Source: Bacteroidales bacterium UBA1800
GTDB taxonomy: Bacteria; Bacteroidota; Bacteroidia; Bacteroidales; VadinHA17
Direction: 5' to 3'
DNA: 57,908 nt
NCBI GenBank assembly: GCA_002319915.1
Contig: DCFQ01000113.1
Span: 3,412-61,319 of the forward strand
Part shown: positions 1 through 7,994 of the stretch, in pieces
How positions within the stretch are numbered: position 1 is the first letter of the stretch
Layout: every line of letters starts with the position of its first letter
Made by a program: the position numbers and the translations under genes
The notes under the pieces: generated by a model
Seen by the model: the letters and a program-made list of their open reading frames with translations, nothing else
Told to the model about the DNA's origin: nothing
The model's database searches: none

Positions 1-558
1 CCAATTTACGGTCCCGACAAATACCTCGACAGGAAGAACTTCCCTCCGGGGCAGCACGGGATCAACAAGAAGAGGAAGAAAACATCGGAATATGGCCTTC
101 AGCTGCGTGAAAAGCAGAAAGCAAAATACACCTATGGTATTCTTGAGAGGCAATTCAGGAATACATTCGAAAAGGCTTCAAGAAGCAAGGGAGTCACAGG
201 AGAAGTCCTTCTCCAGTTCCTGGAAGCGAGGCTCGACAACACCGTTTACCGTCTGGGGGTCGCTCCGACCAGGGCTGCCGCACGCCAGCTTGTTTCTCAC
301 AGGCACATTACGGTGAATGGCAGTGTTGTTAATATACCGTCTTATCAGCTGAAACCCGGGGATATTATCGGCGTACGCGAAAAGTCAAAATCACTCGAAT
401 CAATCATGGATTCCCTGACTACCAGGAAATACTCAAAGCTCAGCTGGCTTGAGTGGGATGATGCCCAGATGGCAGGCAAGTTCATGAATCTGCCGGCCCG
501 TACGGATATCCCGGAAGATATTAAGGAGCAGCTTATTGTTGAATTGTATTCCAAGTAA
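1..558 (+). CDS. rpsD: 30S ribosomal protein uS4, 5'-truncated
   Basis: Primary 16S rRNA-binding protein of the small subunit that nucleates 30S assembly. The open frame runs in from the left edge (first codons PIYGPDKYLDRKNFPPGQHG) to TAA, giving 185 residues; the family is usually about 200, so roughly 16 N-terminal residues lie outside the window. The S4 RNA-binding domain is visible in the middle (RLDNTVYRLGVAPTRAAARQ, then VSHRHITVNG). An internal ATG at 313 is in the same frame and is not the start. The gene is followed after 19 nt by rpoA, the order expected at the end of the Bacteroidota ribosomal protein cluster. Identification is secure from sequence and synteny. Confidence 0.97.
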   Translation, partial: PIYGPDKYLDRKNFPPGQHGINKKRKKTSEYGLQLREKQKAKYTYGILERQFRNTFEKASRSKGVTGEVLLQFLEARLDNTVYRLGVAPTRAAARQLVSHRHITVNGSVVNIPSYQLKPGDIIGVREKSKSLESIMDSLTTRKYSKLSWLEWDDAQMAGKFMNLPARTDIPEDIKEQLIVELYSK

Positions 559-577
559 TAAAATATACTAAAATCTT

Positions 578-1570
578 ATGGCCATTTTATCATTCCAGAA
601 GCCTGACAAAGTAATAATGCTGGAAGCGAACGAAAGGTACGGAAAGTTCGAATTCCGTCCTCTCGAACCCGGCTATGGTATTACTGTCGGTAATGCCCTG
701 CGGAGGATCCTTCTTTCGTCACTTGAAGGATACGCCATAACCACTGTGAAGATCGAGGGTATCGACCATGAGTTCTCTACCATCACAGGGGTTATCGAGG
801 ATGTTACGGAGATTATCCTTAACCTGAAGCAAGTCCGGTTCAAGCGCATTGTAGATGATGTTGACCATGAGAAGGTTCTCGTCAAGCTCAGCGGACTGGA
901 GGTTTTCAAGGCTGGCACTCTTAACAGTTCCCTCAGCAACTTCGAGGTCCTGAATCCTGACCTGGTCATTTTCAGGATGGAACCCGACGTCAAGATACAA
1001 ATAGAGTTCAACATCACCAGGGGTCGCGGTTATGTACCTGCAGAGGAAAACCAGCCGGCCGACAGCGAGTTTGGACTGATAGCGATAGACTCGATTTTCA
1101 CGCCGATCAGGAATGTGAAGTACTCTGTCGAGAACTACCGTGTTGAACAGAAGACCGACTACGAGAAGCTCCTTCTTGAGATCGAGACCGACGGGTCGAT
1201 CCAGCCGAAGGATGCCCTCAAGGAAGCTGCAAAGATCCTGATATATCATTTTATGCTCTTCTCCGATGAAAAGATTACACTCGATTCGGATGACAAACTT
1301 GCAAATGAAGAATTTGATGAGGAAGTCCTTCACATGAGACAGCTCCTGAAGACCAAGCTGGTCGACCTCGATCTCTCGGTCAGGGCTCTCAACTGCCTGA
1401 AGGCTGCCGAAGTCGAGACCCTTGGTGACCTGGTGAAATTCAACAAGAATGACCTGCTCAAATTCAGGAACTTCGGAAAGAAATCACTCACCGAGCTCGA
1501 TGAACTGCTCGAATCGATGAGCCTTTCGTTCGGCATGGACGTTAGCAAGTACAAATTGGACAAAGATTAA
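578..1570 (+). CDS. rpoA: DNA-directed RNA polymerase subunit alpha
   Basis: Scaffold subunit of RNA polymerase (330 residues, normal length). The N-terminal assembly domain has the typical GYGITVGNALRRILLSSLEG signature near residues 32-51. The C-terminal domain (about 250-315) carries the helix-hairpin-helix region with LDLSVRALNCLKAAEVETLG and FGKKSLTELDELL, which contacts upstream DNA and activators. The gene starts at ATG 20 nt after rpsD and is followed after 27 nt by rplQ, so the three are almost certainly cotranscribed. Nothing unusual was seen. Confidence 0.98.
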   Translation: MAILSFQKPDKVIMLEANERYGKFEFRPLEPGYGITVGNALRRILLSSLEGYAITTVKIEGIDHEFSTITGVIEDVTEIILNLKQVRFKRIVDDVDHEKVLVKLSGLEVFKAGTLNSSLSNFEVLNPDLVIFRMEPDVKIQIEFNITRGRGYVPAEENQPADSEFGLIAIDSIFTPIRNVKYSVENYRVEQKTDYEKLLLEIETDGSIQPKDALKEAAKILIYHFMLFSDEKITLDSDDKLANEEFDEEVLHMRQLLKTKLVDLDLSVRALNCLKAAEVETLGDLVKFNKNDLLKFRNFGKKSLTELDELLESMSLSFGMDVSKYKLDKD

Positions 1571-1597
1571 TTTATAACCGGTTAAGGATATTGGAAA

Positions 1598-2137
1598 ATG
1601 CGACATCAAAGAGTTATTAATCACCTGGGAAGGACAAGTGCGCACAGGAAATCGATGCTGGCAAATATGGCTTCGTCACTGATCCTGCATAAGAGGATCA
1701 CGACGACAACTGCAAAGGCCAAAGCCCTGAAAACTTATGTTGAACCGCTTCTGACAAAATCGAAGGAAGACTCGACTCATTCAAGGAGGGTGGTTTTCAG
1801 CTACCTGCAGGACAAAGGGGCAGTCTCTGAACTGTTCAGGGAAGTCTCCCCGAAAATTGCCGATCGTCCCGGAGGCTATACGAGGATCCTGAAAATCGGC
1901 AACCGTATCGGCGACAATGCCGAAATGTGCATCCTGGAGCTGGTCGATTACAACGAGGCCATGCTTGGAGGAGGTGAAGGTGCCAAACAGAAGGGCAGGA
2001 GAAGGAGAACTTCGAAGAAGGAATCAACAGCGAAGGCAGCAAAACCGGCAACGGAGAAAGTCAGGAAAACAGCTGAGCCTGAGGCAAAGCGCGGAGCAGA
2101 ACCTGAGGTACCTGCCGGTGAGAATCCAGCTGAATAA
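1598..2137 (+). CDS. rplQ: 50S ribosomal protein bL17 with extended acidic/basic tail
   Basis: Large-subunit protein at the peptide exit side. Residues 1-120 match bL17 (start MRHQRVINHLGRTSAHRKSM; later TRILKIGNRIGDNAEMCILEL). The core is about 120 residues; this protein has 179, with a low-complexity C-terminal tail from about residue 128 that is rich in Lys/Arg and then Ala/Glu/Pro. Tails of this kind occur in bL17 of other Bacteroidota. It is the last gene of the operon and is followed by an intrinsic terminator at 2158-2189. Confidence 0.97.
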   Translation: MRHQRVINHLGRTSAHRKSMLANMASSLILHKRITTTTAKAKALKTYVEPLLTKSKEDSTHSRRVVFSYLQDKGAVSELFREVSPKIADRPGGYTRILKIGNRIGDNAEMCILELVDYNEAMLGGGEGAKQKGRRRRTSKKESTAKAAKPATEKVRKTAEPEAKRGAEPEVPAGENPAE

Positions 2138-2157
2138 AGAAATTATGTTAAGACTGA

Positions 2158-2189
2158 GGGATATGATCATAAACCATATCCCTTTTTTT
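2158..2189 (+). terminator. Intrinsic terminator of the ribosomal protein operon
   Basis: Perfect 8-bp stem GGGATATG / CATATCCC (2158-2165 and 2175-2182), 9-nt loop, immediately followed by seven T residues. It lies 20 nt after the rplQ stop codon and before eno, so it probably ends the rpsD-rpoA-rplQ transcript. Confidence 0.85.
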
Positions 2190-2228
2190 GTTTATATTGC
2201 ATCATTGTCTAATTAAAATTAAATTTCT

Positions 2229-3509
2229 ATGGGTCAAATAGTTAGTGTTCATGCCCGTGAAATACTTGATTCCCGCGGCAATCCGACTATCGAAGTGGAT
2301 GTCTTGACAGAAAGCGGTTATCAGGGCAGGGCAGCTGTTCCGTCAGGTGCGTCAACAGGTGAAAATGAAGCTCTTGAGCTTCGCGATGGTGATAAATCAC
2401 GCTATCTTGGTAAAGGTGTGCTGAAAGCAGTCAATAATGTGAATAATGTCATTGCAGAGGAGATACTTGGCATGGATGTAACTGACCAGGCAGGTATTGA
2501 CAAGAAGATGATAGAGCTTGACGGCACAAAGACAAAAAGCAATCTTGGTGCCAATGCCATCCTCGGCGTTTCACTTGCTGTTGCCAGGGCAGCTGCGCAA
2601 TATCACGGTCTGCCGTTATACAGGTATATCGGCGGCTCGAATACAGTAACTCTTCCCATACCGATGATGAACATCATCAACGGCGGATCGCACTCGGATG
2701 CGCCGATAGCTTTCCAGGAATTCATGATCAGGCCCGTGGGCGCTCCCAATTTCAGTGAAGGTCTGCGGATGGGCGCCGAGGTTTTTCATGCCCTGAAGAA
2801 GGTACTGAAGGCACGCGGGCTCAGCACAGCCGTCGGTGATGAAGGAGGCTTCGCTCCAAATCTGGACGGACCTGAGGACGCTCTGGATACTATCGTTAAG
2901 GCTATTACCGCTGCTGGCTATAAGCCCGGGACGGATGTCACAATCGCCCTCGATCCCGCTGCATCAGAGTTTTATGAGGACGGCATTTACAACTATTCCA
3001 AATTCGAAGGTCCGAAAGGTGCAAGAAGAACATCAAAAGAACAGGTTGATTATTTTGAGAAGCTTGTCAACATGTTCCCGATTGATTCAATAGAAGATGG
3101 AATGGCTGAGAGCGACTGGGACGGCTGGAAGATGATGACTGACAGGCTTGGCAAAAAGATACAACTGGTTGGCGATGACGTGTTTGTAACCAATGTGGAG
3201 TACCTTAAGAAGGGTATCGAAATGGGTTGTGCAAATTCGATCCTCATCAAGGTTAACCAGATCGGATCGTTGACCGAAACTCTGAACTGCATTGAAATGG
3301 CGCACAGGGCAGGGTATACAACAGTAACCTCGCACCGTTCGGGAGAAACTGAGGATTCAACCATTGCAGATATTGCCGTTGCTACCAATTCTGGGCAGAT
3401 CAAAACCGGATCGTGCAGCCGCACCGACAGGATCTGCAAGTACAACCAGCTCCTGAGGATCGAGGAGGCATTGGGTGACCTTGCAGTCTACGGGTACAAG
3501 AAACAATAA
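2229..3509 (+). CDS. eno: Enolase (phosphopyruvate hydratase)
   Basis: Interconverts 2-phosphoglycerate and phosphoenolpyruvate in glycolysis/gluconeogenesis; cytosolic Mg enzyme. 426 residues, the usual length. Motifs: AAVPSGASTGENEALELRDG near residue 36, substrate-loop and metal region SHSDAPIAFQEFMIRP (the usual motif is SHADNN, so this is a group-specific variant), VGDEGGFAPNLD with the catalytic Glu near 205-215, and the enolase signature ILIKVNQIGSLTETL with the catalytic Lys. The ATG at 2229 follows an AT-rich stretch. It forms its own unit between the ribosomal terminator and the long non-coding interval. Confidence 0.97.
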   Translation: MGQIVSVHAREILDSRGNPTIEVDVLTESGYQGRAAVPSGASTGENEALELRDGDKSRYLGKGVLKAVNNVNNVIAEEILGMDVTDQAGIDKKMIELDGTKTKSNLGANAILGVSLAVARAAAQYHGLPLYRYIGGSNTVTLPIPMMNIINGGSHSDAPIAFQEFMIRPVGAPNFSEGLRMGAEVFHALKKVLKARGLSTAVGDEGGFAPNLDGPEDALDTIVKAITAAGYKPGTDVTIALDPAASEFYEDGIYNYSKFEGPKGARRTSKEQVDYFEKLVNMFPIDSIEDGMAESDWDGWKMMTDRLGKKIQLVGDDVFVTNVEYLKKGIEMGCANSILIKVNQIGSLTETLNCIEMAHRAGYTTVTSHRSGETEDSTIADIAVATNSGQIKTGSCSRTDRICKYNQLLRIEEALGDLAVYGYKKQ

Positions 3510-3517
3510 TAAATCCA

Positions 3518-3636
3518 TTAACCGCAAAGTGGGCAAAGTGCTTGCGTAAAGTTCGCAAAGAAATTAATTTCAATAATATATCTTTGCGTCCTTAGTATCC
3601 CGATAGCTATCGGGGCTTTGCGTTCTTTGCGGTTAA
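3518..3636. repeat. Dispersed inverted repeat, family A, copy 1
   Basis: Bounded by perfect 12-bp inverted ends, TTAACCGCAAAG (3518-3529) and CTTTGCGGTTAA (3625-3636), with further internal GCAAAG / CTTTGCG words and a central 16-bp palindrome CCCGATAGCTATCGGG (3599-3614). The same end words occur at 27332, 47429 and 57082, each time just after a gene. It begins 8 nt after the eno stop, so the RNA could fold as a transcript-end hairpin. No coding potential. Confidence 0.85.
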
Positions 3637-3677
3637 AAAGAAAATTCTCTTCACCGCTGTTTTGTAAAAAGCCTGAG

Positions 3678-3702
3678 AGTTATGAACAATTTGTTCATAA
3701 CT
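3678..3702. promoter_or_regulatory. 25-bp perfect dyad upstream of the candidate RNA promoter
   Basis: AGTTATGAACAA / TTGTTCATAACT separated by one T: 12-bp perfect arms. It sits 40 nt upstream of the -33 element at 3742. It may be an operator for a dimeric regulator or an AT-rich hairpin ending the upstream transcript (the bases after it are TTTTGTTT). The sequence alone does not decide between the two. Confidence 0.5.
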
Positions 3703-3741
3703 TTTGTTTAAACTACGTGTACAAGTACGAAGGCAAAAGTG

Positions 3742-3772
3742 ATTGCTGAATAAAAATCTTAAAGTACATTTG
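3742..3772 (+). promoter_or_regulatory. Bacteroidota-type sigma-70 promoter for the candidate RNA
   Basis: ATTG at 3742-3745 (-33), a 19-nt spacer, and TACATTTG at 3765-3772, a full match to TAnnTTTG. The predicted transcription start near 3778-3781 falls at the first base of the structured region (GGTGAGCG...). No protein-coding frame follows before 4595, so the promoter most plausibly serves an RNA. Confidence 0.65.
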
Positions 3773-3780
3773 ATCTATCA

Positions 3781-4383
3781 GGTGAGCGATAAAAGACTGC
3801 TCAAATGAAGTGGAACCGGAAAAGGTTACTTAACTGAAACACGATCTTGTTCATCCAGACCTTCGGGTCTGCGCGTCAAATGAGCTGAAGCCTGAGCAAA
3901 CGGACTCCGGTCCGCGATACTCGGTAAAATCGATGAAACCGGAAACGTTCTTTCAGAGATTGAGTCACAGGGCAGCAGAAGGGAAACGGCTTCGGCCATT
4001 GAACAACTGCAAATGAACCAGATCCTTCGGGAACCGGATTCATGGCCTGAATGACGCTTCGTCCCGGAAAGTCACTCCGCCGCAAGGCGAAAGGAACAAA
4101 GGGACAGCCGGAAGGTCCTGCTGTAAAAGGCACGACCCGAAAGCCAAAGGTTGCAAATCCATGTTTACCCGGGGAAATGCAGCCGGTTGAAATAACAGTA
4201 ACCTGACGCCGTTAGCGGCTTCGGTTGCAAACGGTGGATGGGAACTACTCTCAGGAATAGTTCCCATTGTTGTTTTATACCAGGCATCCAGCACCAGAAA
4301 TAATCAACCACCCCGTCCGGTATCAGCATAGTAATGCGTTGATCAACTGAGTGATCCGGACACCCCTCCTTCAAAAGGAGGGG
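3781..4383 (+). ncRNA. Candidate large structured non-coding RNA (about 600 nt)
   Basis: No credible protein frame, but a dense series of compact hairpins readable on the + strand: TGAGC/GCTCA (3783-3804); AGACC-TTCG-GGTCT; CGGAC-TCCG-GTCCG; GGC-TTCG-GCC; CGCC-GCAA-GGCG; GCCG-TTAG-CGGC; a 10-bp perfect stem ATGGGAACTA / TAGTTCCCAT (4238-4247, 4258-4267); a long-range helix GTCCGGtATCA (4315-4325) with TGATCCGGAC (4352-4361); and CCCCTCCTT-CAA-AAGGAGGGG (4363-4383). UNCG and GNRA loops are typical of folded RNA. A good promoter ends at 3772. The ends are approximate; the T-rich stretch after the 4267 stem could also mark an earlier end near 4276. It does not show the conserved words of RNase P RNA, tmRNA or 6S RNA that I know. 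The 5' GUGAGCG start recalls group II intron domain I, but no reverse transcriptase frame or clear domain V is present. Confidence 0.5.
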
Positions 4384-4594
4384 AAACTCACCATTTGAAT
4401 CTACGATCCCAGGGGAAACCTGCTAACCAGTAAACCAGTAAACCGGGCCGAGCGTTAAGTCCCGACATGGTATGTCGGGATAGCGAAGGAGCCGGTATGC
4501 AGGGCAGGCAAAGCAAACCAGCAAACCTTCTTCCCTCCCCACCTGCAAGGATTCCCCGTCATTTGTCTTATCTTTATGCCAATCTTATTACCGA
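4384..4594. other. Intergenic stretch with short repeats and a hairpin
   Basis: No gene seen. It contains short tandem words (AACCAGTAAACC repeated near 4420-4445, and related GCAAACC words near 4510-4530) and a perfect 9-bp hairpin TCCCGACAT-GGT-ATGTCGGGA at 4460-4480. A weak -7-like TATCTTTA lies at 4569-4576 just before the UbiD start, without a clear -33. Confidence 0.5.
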
Positions 4595-6490
4595 ATGGCT
4601 TACAAAGGATTAAATGAATTCGTTTCAGCCCTGGAGGTAAACTCTGAACTCCACAGGATCACAACGTTTGTCGACCCCGGGCTGGAAATAACCGAAGTGA
4701 CCGACAGGGTGACAAAGTCGGGCGGAAAAGCTCTTCTTTTTGAAAATACCGGAACCGCATTTCCTGTCCTGATCAATGCTTTCGGGTCGGAGAGGCGGAT
4801 GGCTATGGGCATCGGAAGGGACACCCTTGATGAGGTGACGTCCGATATCAGTTCCCTGTTTGAAACGATAACGACTGCTCGCGGATCGCTCATGCAGAAA
4901 CTAAGGGTATTGCCGCAGCTCCTGAAGGTAGCCGGCTACCTCCCCAGGAGAACACGGGCAAAAGGAGCATGCCAGGAGAATGTTATCCGGCGGCCCGACC
5001 TTGGCATCCTGCCGGTACTGAAATGCTGGCCTCACGATGGGGGCAGGTTCATCACGCTCCCTGTCGTGCATACATACCATCCCGAAACGGGCAGGACCAA
5101 TATCGGAATGTACAGGATGCAGATCCTCGGGAAGGATACGACTGCCATGCACTGGCAGAGGCATAAGACCGGGGCTTCACATTTTGAAGCCTGGAAAAAA
5201 GCCGGCAGGAGAATGCCTGTCGCCGTGACCCTCGGGGGAGATCCGGTTTATGCCTATTCGGCAACCGCCCCACTCCCTGAGAACATCGACGAATATATCC
5301 TTGCAGGGTTCCTGAGGAAAAAGAAAGTCAGCCTGGTAAAGTGCCTGACATGCGATCTTTATGTGCCTGCAGATGCCGACATTGTCATTGAAGGATACGT
5401 TGATCCCGCAGAAATGCCGGTCATGGAAGGCCCTTTTGGGGACCATACGGGGTTTTATTCGCTTTCCGACCGCTATCCCGTTTTTCACGTTACTTGCATT
5501 ACCCACAGGAACAATGCGGTTTACCCGGCAACGATAGTCGGGATCCCACCCCAGGAGGATGCCTGGTTTACAAGGGCGACGGAAAGGATCTTCCTCGCAC
5601 CCATAAAGATCGCGGTTCAGCCTGAGATAATTGACCTGCACATGCCGGATGCAGGCGTCGCCCATAATCTTGTCATTGTCAAGATCAGCAAATTGTACCC
5701 GGGCCAGGGGATGAAAGTGATCAGCTCGCTCTCGGGGGCGGGGCAGATGATGTTCACCAAGTATCTCGCTGTTGTAAGCGGGGATGTCGATATACGGAAC
5801 TACAGAGAACTCCTGACATGTATCCTTGAGAACACCGATTTCAGTTCGGATGTGATCTTTACACGCGGGCTGCTGGATGTTCTGGATCATTCATCCGACG
5901 TGCTCTCCTTCGGAGGAAAGGCAGGCATCGATGCCACGCAGAAGCTTCCGGAGGAACTGCTGGCAAGGAAGCACTCACCTGTACCGGGGAAGACCGCCGT
6001 CCTTGTTGACCTGAATGAACTTCTGGATGTCCCGTTTATAAAGGGCTTCAACGCCGGGCTGCTCAGAGACGGGACCGGGCTCCTGGTGATAGGACTCGAT
6101 CCTTCAGAGGACCCGGATTCCCGCACCAGGTTATGGAAGCTTCTCGAGGATGTCCGGACGCAGGAGGTGATCAGGCTTGTTGTTGTCGTTGACAATACCG
6201 TAAACCTTGATGACCTCTTCATGGTTGCCTGGCAGGTCCTCGGCAACTCGGACCCCTCCAGGGATCATCGTTTCATCGCACAGGACACCCTGCTGATCGA
6301 TGGCACGATAAAATTTTACGGGGTCAGCAAGTTCCCGAGGAGATGGCCCAACGTTGTCTGTTCTGATGAAGCGACCGTCGGGGCCGTTGACCGGAAATGG
6401 GACCAGCTGGGTCTTGGGGCTTTTTTGCCGTCCCCGTCGATAACCTGCAGGAGGCTGGTTCGGAACGGGAAGGATGAGATCACCGCCTGA
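4595..6490 (+). CDS. UbiD-family prenylated-FMN decarboxylase (probable menaquinone pathway)
   Basis: UbiD enzymes remove carboxyl groups from aromatic or unsaturated acids using prenylated FMN. Cofactor and active-site motifs are present: NIGMYRMQ with Arg174, and MEGPFGDHTGFY with Glu278 and Asp283, corresponding to the Arg-Glu-Glu/Asp triad of the family. At 631 residues it matches the long Bacteroidota form that is usually annotated as a menaquinone biosynthesis decarboxylase, larger than E. coli UbiD (about 500); the extra length is C-terminal (about 480-631). It is monocistronic, with no UbiX-type flavin prenyltransferase or other quinone gene in the window, so the exact substrate is inferred only from family habit. 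Confidence 0.85.
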   Translation: MAYKGLNEFVSALEVNSELHRITTFVDPGLEITEVTDRVTKSGGKALLFENTGTAFPVLINAFGSERRMAMGIGRDTLDEVTSDISSLFETITTARGSLMQKLRVLPQLLKVAGYLPRRTRAKGACQENVIRRPDLGILPVLKCWPHDGGRFITLPVVHTYHPETGRTNIGMYRMQILGKDTTAMHWQRHKTGASHFEAWKKAGRRMPVAVTLGGDPVYAYSATAPLPENIDEYILAGFLRKKKVSLVKCLTCDLYVPADADIVIEGYVDPAEMPVMEGPFGDHTGFYSLSDRYPVFHVTCITHRNNAVYPATIVGIPPQEDAWFTRATERIFLAPIKIAVQPEIIDLHMPDAGVAHNLVIVKISKLYPGQGMKVISSLSGAGQMMFTKYLAVVSGDVDIRNYRELLTCILENTDFSSDVIFTRGLLDVLDHSSDVLSFGGKAGIDATQKLPEELLARKHSPVPGKTAVLVDLNELLDVPFIKGFNAGLLRDGTGLLVIGLDPSEDPDSRTRLWKLLEDVRTQEVIRLVVVVDNTVNLDDLFMVAWQVLGNSDPSRDHRFIAQDTLLIDGTIKFYGVSKFPRRWPNVVCSDEATVGAVDRKWDQLGLGAFLPSPSITCRRLVRNGKDEITA

Positions 6491-6496
6491 CCGGGG

Positions 6497-7846
6497 TCAC
6501 ACCAGGCTTATAATCTTCCCGATGAGTTCGGAAGGCTGGAATGGTTTGCTGATATAATCGTTAATTCCCGCCGCCAGGCAGATTTCCCTGTCACCAATCA
6601 TTGCATCAGCCGTTATTGCGATTATCGGGATGCGCATCCCTGATCCTGCCTCATTTTCACGGATCTTCTCAGCGGTCATTATCCCGTCCATGACCGGCAT
6701 CCTGATGTCCATAAGGATGATGTCGTAGGTTCCCAAAAAGAGTTTTTCCAGGGCTTCTGCCCCGTTCGAGGCTGTGTCGATGTTCCTGACTAGCGGCTTC
6801 AGGATCAGCAGGGTCATTCTTTGATTAATCAGGTTATCCTCGACCAGCAGGATATCAATATCCTTGATGTCTTTTCGCTTTTGTCCCGTGGCAGGGATAC
6901 TGGCTTCAGTGCTCACGGCGGCTTCATTCCCGGCTTCAGCCGGACCGCATTCAAACGGAAGGGTAAATGTCAGGACAGTATAGTTATTGCCGTACTCCTG
7001 GATAAAGTGGCCCTTATTCAGCTCGATGAGCCGTGATGCGAGGAAGCCGTCTGAGGCCCCCTCGCTTATCATCGATATCCTGTTGTCGGTCTGGATCCTG
7101 AAGGCAATGTATTTCATTCCTTCCGACTCTCTCTCTTGCCTGAGGTTGATGGTCACCTTTACAGGGTTCTCAGGGACCTGGGCCTCGATTGAATTGAACA
7201 GGTCGATGAGTATCTGTTTCAGGACAATAGGATCCCCGGAGCAGTCATATTCATGGAAATCCTTCCTGGCGAAGATAAAATCGAGGTTTGCCTTTTCTCT
7301 TTGGCTGTAAAGGTCGATGGTGTTCTGAATGGCCGAAAGGATATTGAATTTAATATGTCTTTTTGATTCAAGCCTGAAACTAACAGCCGACTCCATTGTT
7401 AAATTATTAACAGTGGTGACCATATTTTTTACGGATGCTACAAATGATTCTACAAGTTCTTTCTGCCTGCCGTGAATGTCGGAATCCATCATAAGCTCTG
7501 AGATCAGGACTAGGTTATTGAGGGGTTCCCTGATACGGTGTGAAAAATCGGAGATCACGTCATCCTTCCGGATGCTTGAAGAGGAAGCATCCTGAAGGGA
7601 ATTTCTGGTGACCTTAAGGAGCTCCTGGGCTTTCCTTAAAACGAGAATAAAAAGAGAAGCCGCGGCAATGACGAGGCAGCCTGACAGAAGCCGCAGGTTA
7701 AATGAGATCAGGATAACAGCCAGCAAAAGGCACAATATTGAGATCATCGAATACTGTCCGATCAGTTTCCTTCGCCTTTCGAACAAACCGTCAGGATCGT
7801 TTTCCCTGCCTCCGTCAGGACTGAAGTTATTTATTTCTTCTGCCAT
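6497..7846 (-). CDS. Hybrid sensor kinase with degenerate ATPase domain and C-terminal receiver
   Basis: Membrane-linked two-component protein of 449 residues counted from the ATG at 7846, chosen because AAGGAG lies 4 nt upstream; an in-frame ATG at 7897 would add 17 residues. Layout: two membrane segments about residues 33-71, HisKA dimerisation helix with phospho-acceptor His103 (DFSHRIREPLNNL), HATPase-like region about 195-297, linker, receiver about 328-449 with EDN, phospho-acceptor Asp380 (LMDIRMPVMDG), Thr in ITAD and Lys in SKPF. The ATPase half lacks the N-box asparagines (ILIDLFNSIE) and the DxGxG box (TDNRISM), so ATP use is doubtful. There is no dedicated sensor domain. The gene runs toward UbiD and is divergent from the exported-protein pair. 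Confidence 0.8.
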   Translation of the reverse strand: MAEEINNFSPDGGRENDPDGLFERRRKLIGQYSMISILCLLLAVILISFNLRLLSGCLVIAAASLFILVLRKAQELLKVTRNSLQDASSSSIRKDDVISDFSHRIREPLNNLVLISELMMDSDIHGRQKELVESFVASVKNMVTTVNNLTMESAVSFRLESKRHIKFNILSAIQNTIDLYSQREKANLDFIFARKDFHEYDCSGDPIVLKQILIDLFNSIEAQVPENPVKVTINLRQERESEGMKYIAFRIQTDNRISMISEGASDGFLASRLIELNKGHFIQEYGNNYTVLTFTLPFECGPAEAGNEAAVSTEASIPATGQKRKDIKDIDILLVEDNLINQRMTLLILKPLVRNIDTASNGAEALEKLFLGTYDIILMDIRMPVMDGIMTAEKIRENEAGSGMRIPIIAITADAMIGDREICLAAGINDYISKPFQPSELIGKIISLV

Positions 7847-7916
7847 TTTCTCCTTGTTTAATATCAGATATGCAAAATTACGAAAACGGAAAGACATTTA
7901 TACTGAACCAGAATTT

Positions 7917-7947
7917 TTCGGGAGTAAATGGAAAAAGTTTAAATTTG
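7917..7947 (+). promoter_or_regulatory. Promoter of the exported-protein pair
   Basis: TAAATTTG at 7940-7947 is a full TAnnTTTG match; TTCG at 7917-7920 is a near match to the -33 element with a 19-nt spacer. The predicted 5' UTR to the ATG at 7995 is about 40 nt. Confidence 0.5.
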
Positions 7948-7994
7948 TTCCTGTGGTACAATTTTTGAACCGGGATTTAAAAGCATGCAGCAGT

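Noticed and set aside
719..1333. 204-codon minus-strand frame inside rpoA
   Set aside because: Shadow of rpoA on the opposite strand; no family resemblance.
3876..4294. Two overlapping minus-strand open frames of 84-85 codons in the non-coding interval
   Set aside because: They read antisense through the structured RNA hairpins, overlap each other, lack a ribosome binding site and resemble no protein family I know.
3781..4383. RNase P RNA, tmRNA or 6S RNA as identity of the candidate RNA
   Set aside because: The conserved words of RNase P (GAGGAAAGUCC region, ACAGARA) and the tmRNA 5'/3' acceptor-like ends are absent; no 6S-like single long bubble helix was seen.
5177..5890. 237-codon minus-strand frame inside the UbiD gene
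   Set aside because: It is fully antisense to a well-conserved enzyme and has no recognisable domain.
7608..7994. N-terminal extension of the tyrosine-rich exported protein
   Set aside because: It lies antisense to the kinase gene, and the signal peptide and promoter place the start at 7995.
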